From assembly GCA_024635735.1 (NCBI GenBank), contig JAGXII010000178.1:1-11899 (forward strand): a stretch of 11,899 bases of DNA, read 5' to 3'. This DNA comes from Christiangramia sp. GTDB lineage: Bacteria; Bacteroidota; Bacteroidia; Flavobacteriales; Flavobacteriaceae. Below the pieces are notes generated by a model. That model was not told the origin of the DNA, made no database searches, and saw nothing but the letters and a program-made list of their open reading frames with translations. Shown here piece by piece: positions 1 to 5,304 of this stretch (its first letter is position 1; the number at the start of each line of letters is the position of its first letter). The position numbers were made by a program, and so were the translations under genes.

Positions 1-593
1 ATGTGGGAGCGGGAACCGGAACCATTTGTTTTGGTTTTAAAGGCGGGATTGGAACTTCTTCAAGAAAGTTGCCTGAAAGCCTTGGCGGATTTACCATTGG
101 CGTTTTAGTACAAACAAATTTTGGAGGAAATCTACAAATCAATGGAGCACCGGTTGGAAAGGAAATGAAACAGTTCAGTTTTAGTGATCGTATAATGGAT
201 AGTGCAGATGGCTCCTGTATGATAGTAGTTGCGACAAATGCTCCCCTGGAAAGCAGAAACCTTAAAAGAATAGCAAAAAGAGCCATTCAGGGACTTGCAA
301 AAACGGGTGGAATAGAGTCCAATGGCAGTGGAGATTATGTGATCGCATTTTCAACTTTTAAAGGCAATCGTACTCCCTATGAATTAAATGGAGACACCTT
401 AACTGAAACCGTAGTTCCCAACGATCTTATGTCGCCACTGTTTATGGCAACTATAGAAGCTACCGAAGAAGCAATTCTCAACTCCCTATTTATGGCTGAA
501 ACGATGACAGGTTTTAAAGAGCGTACTATTAAAGCGATTCCAACTGAAAAAGTTATCCCTATTTTAAAGAATTACAATGTGATTAAGGATTAA
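1..593 (+). CDS. S58 (DmpA-type) P1 family peptidase, 3' part only
   Basis: This is the C-terminal part of a peptidase family S58 protein (DmpA L-aminopeptidase/D-esterase, BapA beta-aminopeptidase group). These enzymes are made as one chain and cut themselves at a Gly-Ser bond, and the new N-terminal Ser becomes the nucleophile. Counting from the first complete codon at position 3, the family block GTGTICFGFKGGIGTSSR lies at residues 4-21, a typical NFGGN segment at 39-43, and the self-cleavage site DGS-CMIVVATNAPL at 69-82, with Ser71 as the expected nucleophile. The frame is open to the left edge and the GTG at position 3 is an internal Val codon, so the 5' part, including any signal peptide, lies outside the window. 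The gene ends in TAA at 591-593, convergent with the aminotransferase gene. The family is clear; whether it cuts L-, D- or beta-amino acid peptides cannot be told. Confidence 0.93.
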   Translation, partial: VGAGTGTICFGFKGGIGTSSRKLPESLGGFTIGVLVQTNFGGNLQINGAPVGKEMKQFSFSDRIMDSADGSCMIVVATNAPLESRNLKRIAKRAIQGLAKTGGIESNGSGDYVIAFSTFKGNRTPYELNGDTLTETVVPNDLMSPLFMATIEATEEAILNSLFMAETMTGFKERTIKAIPTEKVIPILKNYNVIKD

Positions 594-1450
594 AGACTTC
601 TGGTCTTTTCTTTGAAAGCCGACTGGAGTTTTTTTAATACTTCTCCGTTATCTGAACTTTTAAAAACTGTTTTTCCTTTATAAATCATTTCTGTTACCTG
701 CATAATCTGAGTAGTGGTACCCGTACAAAAAACTTCATGGACATTTCCCAGCTCTTCGAGTGGGAATGGTTCTTCATGCAAAGTGATGCCATGTTCCTTA
801 CACAACCCAATCACAAATTTACGGGTAATACCAGATAAAATAGCCGGACCTTCGGGATGGGTGTAGACAATATTCCCTTTTATAAAAAATATGGAAGAAT
901 GTGAACCTTCCGTAACTAACCCATCGCGATATAGAATTGTTTCATTAAGACCAAGCTCATGGGATTTAGAATTTGCCATAGTGTTGGCAAGCCAGGAAGT
1001 TGTTTTGATGTCACAGCGTTGCCACCGAAGATCCTGATAAAGCAAAACCTTCCAGCTGCGATTTTCAAAACCTCCCAATTGCGCTGGAAAAGCATACATT
1101 AAAAAAGTGGGTTCTGTATTCTGCGGAATAAAATGCGTTCTTGGAGTGACTCCCCGTGTTATCTGTATATAAACTGCGGCGTCTTCTTTCCCGAGTTTAG
1201 CTCTTTGCAGGGCCTCATACACTAAACCTTCAATTCCTGAAAGATCAAAATCCAGATAAATTTCACTGAGACAATATTTCAACCTTTTCAGGTGTTCCGA
1301 AAGTAAAAAAGATTTTCCTTTATAAAATGGAATAACTTCATAGATCCCGTCGCCATGCATGAATCCGCGGTCAAAAACCGAGATCTTAGCGGCTTCTGAA
1401 GAAAGCCACTCTCCATTAAGATATACCTCTTTAGGAAAAGATCCTTTCAT
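590..1450 (-). CDS. Class IV aminotransferase, D-amino acid aminotransferase-like
   Basis: This is a PLP-dependent fold-type IV aminotransferase of 286 aa, the usual length. The closest remembered family is D-amino acid aminotransferase (Dat, EC 2.6.1.21), which swaps amino groups between D-alanine and 2-oxo acids and can supply D-glutamate for peptidoglycan. Visible residues are the VFDRGFMHGDGIYEV block (25-39), Tyr37, the D-specific carboxylate-trap motif TRGVTPRTH with Arg104 and His106, the PLP lysine Lys149 in CDIKT, and Glu181 in VTEGSHSSIF, followed by the GITR turn (207-210) and TGTTTQI (243-249). The PR-x-H motif argues against branched-chain aminotransferase (IlvE) and aminodeoxychorismate lyase (PabC), though class IV specificity is often misjudged. 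The start codon lies 4 nt from the stop of the upstream membrane-protein gene, so the two are probably co-transcribed. The stop codon overlaps that of the convergent peptidase gene. Confidence 0.88.
   Translation of the reverse strand: MKGSFPKEVYLNGEWLSSEAAKISVFDRGFMHGDGIYEVIPFYKGKSFLLSEHLKRLKYCLSEIYLDFDLSGIEGLVYEALQRAKLGKEDAAVYIQITRGVTPRTHFIPQNTEPTFLMYAFPAQLGGFENRSWKVLLYQDLRWQRCDIKTTSWLANTMANSKSHELGLNETILYRDGLVTEGSHSSIFFIKGNIVYTHPEGPAILSGITRKFVIGLCKEHGITLHEEPFPLEELGNVHEVFCTGTTTQIMQVTEMIYKGKTVFKSSDNGEVLKKLQSAFKEKTRSL
592..609 (+). terminator. Weak hairpin at the convergent gene junction
   Basis: The inverted repeat AAAGAC (592-597) / GTCTTT (603-608) with a 5-nt loop is followed on the plus strand by a T-rich run (TTTCTTT). 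It begins inside the peptidase stop codon and lies within the last codons of the aminotransferase gene. It could end transcription of the peptidase gene. The stem has only 6 pairs, two of them G-C, so this is a tentative call. Confidence 0.28.
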
Positions 1451-1453
1451 CTT

Positions 1454-1738
1454 TTAACCGAAATACTCATGAAGCTGAAGCGTCCATTCCTGCTCGAAAT
1501 AACGCACTACGCTAATTAATAATGCCCCGGCGATAACATACCACCAGTGATAATTATTTCGCTTCACCATGAGACCACCTACCATTCCGAAAAAAGCATA
1601 TGGAATACTTAAGATTAGATTGGGTATTAACCATGCGCCCTGAAAAACTGCCAGCAATTTCATTACCACATAGAAGATACTGTAAAAGAATATAATCTTT
1701 GAGATGAGAATAAGATAGCGCTGCGAGTTTTTACTCAT
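1454..1738 (-). CDS. Small three-helix membrane protein, unknown function
   Basis: I do not recognise this 94-aa protein. It has three hydrophobic segments long enough to span the membrane, at about residues 8-31, 37-58 and 64-81, with a short basic N-terminus (MSKNSQR) and a short polar tail, so it is very likely an inner-membrane protein. I chose the ATG at 1736-1738. It overlaps the end of the amidase gene in the arrangement ATGAGTAA, an 8-nt overlap typical of translational coupling. An upstream in-frame ATG at 1778-1780 would add 14 residues but would push the overlap into amidase coding sequence. The stop lies 3 nt before the aminotransferase start. Its position between a peptide-type amidase and an aminotransferase suggests co-expression but does not reveal its job. 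Confidence 0.75.
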   Translation of the reverse strand: MSKNSQRYLILISKIIFFYSIFYVVMKLLAVFQGAWLIPNLILSIPYAFFGMVGGLMVKRNNYHWWYVIAGALLISVVRYFEQEWTLQLHEYFG

Positions 1739-3374
1739 TATAATTTTCCGGAGTTTTTCTTCGGTTTGTAGTTTGCTCAAAGGTGTACGCCCAATTTAAA
1801 AGCTGTTGCTCGCTAAAAGGTTTCCCTATAAAAGTAAGTCCTTTAGGGGCTTTATCTTCAGCATATCCCATTGGGACAGTAATAGCCGGATATTTTGCCA
1901 CAGCAGCATAACCTGCATGATAGTTATTGATTGAAAGTACCGCATCAAGATTATGTTCTTTCATTGGTTTTTCAAAGAAACGGGTACCATTACGCTTTAA
2001 AGTATCTTTGATAGCCGCAAATTCTTCAGGAGTAGCAGAGTCTTTAATGATTCCCAAAAATAAAGCCTGTCCGTAAGGCGCTCTTTTCAGGGAGTCCTGA
2101 TTATTATACTCTACCACATCACCTACGTTTTCAAATTCCACATCTCCTCCGTAATTTTTAAAATAAGATGGGAGATCTTTTTTCATATCTAAATTTAGAA
2201 GTCGGGTGAAATTTGGAAGATCTATATCTTCAGCTTCAAACTCAACGATCTCTGCACCGGCATTCTTCAAATCATTAACAGCTCTCATATAGAGCGTATC
2301 TTTCATAAGCCTTTTTATAGCACCAAATCGCTTTCCTTTTAAACCTTCCTTATCAAGATTGGAATAATAATTCTCAGAAGGAGTTTTCGCCATTTTAGAA
2401 GCCGGGTCCTTAGGATCTGTTCCAGACATGGCAGAAAGTAAGATGGCATTATCTACAACAAATTTTGTCATAGGGCCAGGAGTATCAAGGGTACTTGAAA
2501 TTGGCACAATTCCACCACGACTTAACAAACCAATAGTGGGCTTTAATCCAACTACCGAGTTCTGGCTGGATGGCGAAAGAATAGACCCTGAAGTTTCAGA
2601 ACCAACTGCAACCGGAGCAAGATTGGCAGCTACTGCCACTCCACTTCCGGAACTGGATCCTCCGGTATCGAGTATTTTTCTTCCATACGGATTAAGAGTT
2701 TGTCCTCCCACTGCAGAATATCCACTTGGACATTCCCCGCAAAAGAAATAAGCCCATTCACTTAAATTAGCTTTTCCCAGAATTAAAGCGCCGTTTTCTT
2801 TTAAACGCTGCACAATAAAAGCATTGTCGGTATTATTTTCCTGAAGTGCGACCGCGCCAGCAGTTGTTGGCATTCCCTTCGCATCAATATTATCCTTAAG
2901 CAATACAGGAATTCCATAGATAGGATGGTGATCGGGATTATTTTTTAATTCTTCATCTTTCGCCCTGGCTTCTTTTAAAAGATCGGGATTCAAGGCAATC
3001 ACCGAATTCAATGAAAATTCGTTATCGCGATCATATTCCCTTATCCTGGTAAGATAAAAAAGCGCAATCTCCTCATAAGAAATCTTCCCGCTCTTCACCG
3101 CTGCCTGAATTTGAGGAATTGATTTTTCAAAAACCAGATTTTTTACTTCTTCATAGACCTCACTTGAGAATTCGTCAAGTTCAGTTTCGAATGGTTTCCA
3201 GAGGTTATCATTATCGATAAACCTTGAATCCACTACTTTAAATTCCATTTCTTCTACCGTATCTGTATTGGTAGAATCTCGTTGAATTTCATTTTCCTGG
3301 GATTGATTTTTCTGGTCATGTTTACAACTCAAAACGGCCATAGAGGCTAATAAAAGTAATACTGATTTTTTCAT
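1731..3374 (-). CDS. Amidase-signature lipoprotein, peptide amidase-like
   Basis: This amidase-signature (AS) family hydrolase splits C-N amide bonds with a Ser-cisSer-Lys triad. With the start chosen here (547 aa), the triad reads Lys160 (IPVLLKDN), Ser240 (GGSSSGSG) and nucleophile Ser264 (GSETSGSI); the AS domain runs from about residue 65 to the end. The blocks IPVLLKDNID, MPTTAGAVAL, GGQTLNPYG and VVGLKPTIGLLSR resemble bacterial peptide amidase and related plant-type amidases more than GatA. The N-terminus MKKSVLLLLASMAVLSC is a lipoprotein signal ending in a lipobox with Cys17, followed by a polar, charged linker. That supports the ATG at 3372-3374 over an in-frame ATG 33 nt upstream, which would bury the signal and overlap ftsY. 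It is probably anchored in the envelope. The start lies 4 nt after the ftsY stop. The true substrate is unknown. Confidence 0.9.
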   Translation of the reverse strand: MKKSVLLLLASMAVLSCKHDQKNQSQENEIQRDSTNTDTVEEMEFKVVDSRFIDNDNLWKPFETELDEFSSEVYEEVKNLVFEKSIPQIQAAVKSGKISYEEIALFYLTRIREYDRDNEFSLNSVIALNPDLLKEARAKDEELKNNPDHHPIYGIPVLLKDNIDAKGMPTTAGAVALQENNTDNAFIVQRLKENGALILGKANLSEWAYFFCGECPSGYSAVGGQTLNPYGRKILDTGGSSSGSGVAVAANLAPVAVGSETSGSILSPSSQNSVVGLKPTIGLLSRGGIVPISSTLDTPGPMTKFVVDNAILLSAMSGTDPKDPASKMAKTPSENYYSNLDKEGLKGKRFGAIKRLMKDTLYMRAVNDLKNAGAEIVEFEAEDIDLPNFTRLLNLDMKKDLPSYFKNYGGDVEFENVGDVVEYNNQDSLKRAPYGQALFLGIIKDSATPEEFAAIKDTLKRNGTRFFEKPMKEHNLDAVLSINNYHAGYAAVAKYPAITVPMGYAEDKAPKGLTFIGKPFSEQQLLNWAYTFEQTTNRRKTPENYNE

Positions 3375-3378
3375 AGTT

Positions 3379-4332
3379 TTATTTAAAGAAAGAGTCCACA
3401 AATTCAAATTTATTAAAAACCTGCAGATCCTCTACTCCTTCTCCAACACCAATATATTTTACAGGGATTTTAAACTGGTCGCTAATACCAATCACGACAC
3501 CGCCTTTGGCAGTTCCATCAAGTTTTGTAACGGCAAGTGAAGTAACTTCAGTAGCCGCAGTAAACTGTTTTGCCTGCTCAAAAGCATTTTGTCCGGTAGA
3601 GCCATCCAGCACTAACAAAACTTCATGAGGAGCATCGGCAACAGTCTTCTGCATTACTCTTTTCACTTTAGAAAGCTCCTTCATAAGGTTCACCTTATTA
3701 TGTAAACGGCCGGCAGTATCTATTAACACCACATCGGCACCTGTTTTAACGGCATGCTGAATAGTATCGAAAGCTACGGAAGCCGGATCACTACCCATTT
3801 TTTGTTTAATAATGGGAACACCAGTTCTATCTGCCCATATCTGTAACTGATCGATCGCCGCGGCACGGAAGGTATCAGCGGCACCGAGCACCACTTTTTT
3901 ACCATTCTGTTTGAATTGATAAGCCAGTTTTCCAATAGTGGTTGTCTTACCAACACCATTGACACCAACAACCATTATTACGTAAGGCTTTTTATCTTCA
4001 GGAACCGAAATCTCAGTACCCTCACCAGTATTGGTTTCGGAAAGTAAAGCGGCAATCTCTTCACGTAAAATTTTATTCAGTTCATCGGTCCCAAGGTATT
4101 TATCCCGGGCTACCCGTTCTTCAATACGGTTAATGATCTTTATAGTGGTAGTAACACCCACATCACTGCTCACAAGAACATCTTCAAGGTCATCAAGAAC
4201 TTCTTCATCTACTTTTGCCTTTCCGGCAACTGCTTTACTCATCTTGTCAAAGAAGCTGGCTTTAGATTTTTCCAGGCCTTTGTCAAGGTTCTCTTTTTTC
4301 TCTTTAGAAAATATTTTTTTAAATAAACTCAT
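3379..4332 (-). CDS. ftsY: Signal recognition particle receptor FtsY
   Basis: FtsY is the SRP receptor GTPase. It docks the Ffh-4.5S RNA-ribosome complex at the inner membrane and hands nascent membrane proteins to SecYEG. The 317-aa protein has a short basic N-terminus (MSLFKKIFSKEKK) in place of the long acidic A domain of E. coli, a helical N domain to about residue 105, and a G domain with every signature: P-loop GVNGVGKT (123-130), DTFRAAAIDQL (153-163), DTAGR (205-209) and TKLDGTAKGG (269-278). The length is normal for Bacteroidota. The gene follows the rpmB-rpmG-DUF4295 group but is separated from it by 141 nt with a hairpin terminator, so it may have its own promoter, which I could not place with confidence, or depend on readthrough. 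Downstream, the amidase gene begins 4 nt after its stop. Confidence 0.98.
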   Translation of the reverse strand: MSLFKKIFSKEKKENLDKGLEKSKASFFDKMSKAVAGKAKVDEEVLDDLEDVLVSSDVGVTTTIKIINRIEERVARDKYLGTDELNKILREEIAALLSETNTGEGTEISVPEDKKPYVIMVVGVNGVGKTTTIGKLAYQFKQNGKKVVLGAADTFRAAAIDQLQIWADRTGVPIIKQKMGSDPASVAFDTIQHAVKTGADVVLIDTAGRLHNKVNLMKELSKVKRVMQKTVADAPHEVLLVLDGSTGQNAFEQAKQFTAATEVTSLAVTKLDGTAKGGVVIGISDQFKIPVKYIGVGEGVEDLQVFNKFEFVDSFFK

Positions 4333-4401
4333 TTTTTTCTTGGAAGGTTTTTAAAAACAAAAGAAGGTGAAAAGCCTTCTAGAGGGGCATAAATATACAC
4401 A

Positions 4402-4438
4402 AAAAGAAAAAGCCGTCCAGAATAAATCTGGACGGCTT
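4402..4438 (-). terminator. Intrinsic terminator after rpmB-rpmG-DUF4295
   Basis: A perfect 12-bp stem, AAGCCGTCCAGA (4410-4421) pairing with TCTGGACGGCTT (4427-4438), closes a 5-nt loop. On the minus strand it is followed directly by a T-rich run (TTTTTCTTTTTG). This is a textbook rho-independent terminator for the ribosomal-protein operon. It sits between that operon and ftsY, so it should split them or attenuate ftsY. Readthrough would be needed for ftsY if no promoter lies between 4333 and 4402. Confidence 0.85.
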
Positions 4439-4450
4439 AACTATATGTTT

Positions 4451-4472
4451 AAAATCGTTTGTGAACGATTTT
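4451..4472 (-). other. Second hairpin directly after the DUF4295 stop
   Basis: The inverted repeat AAAATCGTT (4451-4459) / AACGATTTT (4464-4472) with a 4-nt loop begins one base after the DUF4295 stop codon on the minus strand, about 12 nt ahead of the strong terminator stem. It has nine perfect pairs, mostly A-T, and no clear T-run after it. It may protect the 3' end of the mRNA, act as a processing site, or be a weak first terminator. The role is inference; the repeat itself is certain. Confidence 0.5.
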
Positions 4473-4473
4473 C

Positions 4474-4623
4474 TTACTTTTTCAAAAAGTCGTTTACGTC
4501 TTCCGGAGCCATGATTTGTTCTACAAAAGTGTAGGCACCGGTTTTCTCAGATTTAACCATTTTTATCGCTTTGGTTAATCTTTTAGATCCTGTTTGAATA
4601 GATGCTACTGATTTCTTTGCCAT
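4474..4623 (-). CDS. DUF4295 family small ribosome-associated protein (bL38-type)
   Basis: This 49-aa, strongly basic protein starts MAKKSVASIQTGSKRLTKA and ends in APEDVNDFLKK. It matches the DUF4295 family as I remember it, found next to rpmB and rpmG in Bacteroidota. From memory, a cryo-EM structure of the Flavobacterium johnsoniae ribosome assigned a member of this family as a lineage-specific large-subunit protein named bL38; I cannot verify that here. The basic composition (11 Lys and 1 Arg in 49) fits rRNA binding. The ATG at 4621-4623 lies 7 nt after the rpmG stop, so all three genes should share one mRNA, and the stop TAA is at 4474-4476, just before two hairpins. The gene is short enough for automatic gene finders to miss. 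Confidence 0.9.
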   Translation of the reverse strand: MAKKSVASIQTGSKRLTKAIKMVKSEKTGAYTFVEQIMAPEDVNDFLKK

Positions 4624-4630
4624 GACTCAA

Positions 4631-4813
4631 TTATTTTATTTCTTTATGAACCGTCATTTTCTTAAGAATTGGGTTGAATTTCTTCAACTCGATTCTATCC
4701 GGTGTATTTTTTTTGTTTTTAGTAGTGATATATCTTGAAGTACCTGGTTGCCCAGATGCTTTATGCTCTGTACATTCTAGAATTACCTGAACCCTGTTAC
4801 CTTTCTTTGCCAT
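4631..4813 (-). CDS. rpmG: 50S ribosomal protein L33 (bL33)
   Basis: This is large-subunit protein bL33, 60 aa, which binds 23S rRNA near the tRNA exit site. The family blocks RVQVILECTEHK (7-18), TSRYITTKNKKNTPDRIELKKF (25-46; also a usual family core) and the basic C-terminus are intact. There is only one cysteine, at residue 14, so the two CxxC pairs of the zinc-binding (C+) form are absent. This is therefore the zinc-independent form, which keeps working when zinc is scarce. The gene starts 24 nt after the rpmB stop and ends 7 nt before the DUF4295 gene, in one operon. The leader before the ATG is A/T-rich with no clear Shine-Dalgarno sequence. Confidence 0.97.
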   Translation of the reverse strand: MAKKGNRVQVILECTEHKASGQPGTSRYITTKNKKNTPDRIELKKFNPILKKMTVHKEIK

Positions 4814-4837
4814 TGTGAAAAATTTTTACTGCTAGGA

Positions 4838-5077
4838 TTATTTCTTAAGAAAACCGTTTGCTCTGGCTTCCTTAATTACGGCAGAAATGCCTTTTTTATT
4901 GATATCTTTAAGTGCAGATGTAGAAACTTTTAAAGTTACCCATCTGTCTTCTTCAGGAATAAAGAAACGCTTCTTAACCAAATTGGCGTTAAATTTACGC
5001 TTGGTTTTATTCATAGCGTGGGAAACATTATTCCCAACCATAGCTTTTTTCCCGGTAAGTTCACAAACTCTTGACAT
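4838..5077 (-). CDS. rpmB: 50S ribosomal protein L28 (bL28)
   Basis: This is large-subunit protein bL28, 79 aa, a 23S rRNA-binding protein. The typical start MSRVCELTGKK, the GNNVSHAMNKTKRKF block (15-29), RFFIPEEDRWVTLKVS (37-52) and the conserved ALKDINKKGI near the C-terminus all fit, and the length is normal. It has one cysteine (Cys5) and lacks the zinc-binding cysteine set found in some bL28 proteins. It is the first gene of the rpmB-rpmG-DUF4295 operon. A Bacteroidota-type promoter is visible about 37-67 nt upstream of the start codon. The gene follows cinA at 227 nt on the same strand. Confidence 0.98.
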   Translation of the reverse strand: MSRVCELTGKKAMVGNNVSHAMNKTKRKFNANLVKKRFFIPEEDRWVTLKVSTSALKDINKKGISAVIKEARANGFLKK

Positions 5078-5304
5078 TGCTCTATACTTTTCTCGTTATT
5101 TCAAAACAGGCTGCAAATTAACGATTTTTTTACCTAACAGACAACTAATTGAAAAAAAATATTTTGAGGGGTTAAAATTAACTTCACTAGTTCTCTTATC
5201 TCCCGCTAACAGTCTGCTCAGGCTGTAAAAATAAAAGATTAAAAAGGATAATACAAATGGAATTTTGCGTCTAATAATAAGTAGTTCAGGCAATTGATTT
5301 CTCT
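5078..5304. other. Intergenic region between cinA and rpmB
   Basis: These 227 nt are A/T-rich and hold the candidate rpmB promoter. An open minus-strand frame of 65 codons exists (5096-5293), but it covers that promoter and shows no recognisable family. No strong terminator for cinA was found; the imperfect repeat at 5209-5226 has almost no loop. Confidence 0.55.
5114..5144 (-). promoter_or_regulatory. Candidate promoter of the rpmB operon
   Basis: Read on the minus strand, a -33-type TTG (5144-5142) is followed after 20 nt by TTAATTTG (5121-5114), which matches the Bacteroidota -7 consensus TAnnTTTG at 7 of 8 positions. It predicts a start of transcription near 5107 and a leader of about 30 nt before rpmB. 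The region around it is A/T-rich and contains no credible gene. The call rests on pattern alone. Confidence 0.45.

Noticed and set aside
1739..1780. Upstream in-frame start for the small membrane protein, adding 14 residues
   Set aside because: The ATG at 1736-1738 sits in a standard ATGAGTAA coupling with the amidase stop; the longer form would extend far into amidase coding sequence.
2428..2751. A 107-codon open frame on the plus strand, antisense to the amidase gene
   Set aside because: It lies wholly inside strongly conserved amidase coding sequence (GGSSSGSG and GSETSGSI region) and its translation looks like a reverse-strand shadow.
3375..3407. Upstream in-frame start for the amidase, adding 11 residues
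   Set aside because: It would overlap the end of ftsY and place polar residues in front of a complete lipoprotein signal; the ATG at 3372-3374 fits the signal and the 4-nt gap better.
4031..4354. A plus-strand open frame antisense to the 5' end of ftsY, rich in Ser and Arg
   Set aside because: The composition is what antisense of a Glu/Lys/Asp-rich N domain gives; no family, start signal or promoter supports it.
4362..4380. 6-bp inverted repeat AGAAGG/CCTTCT upstream of ftsY
   Set aside because: It is short, has no T-run and no known regulator match; such repeats are expected by chance in this composition.
5209..5226. Imperfect inverted repeat after cinA considered as a terminator
   Set aside because: The arms almost touch, leaving a 2-nt loop, one pair is a mismatch on the minus strand, and no T-run follows on that strand.
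5096..5293. A 65-codon open frame on the minus strand between cinA and rpmB with a hydrophobic start
   Set aside because: It covers the candidate rpmB promoter, is rich in A/T-driven residues, shows no recognisable family and would end only 18 nt before the rpmB start. Most likely chance.
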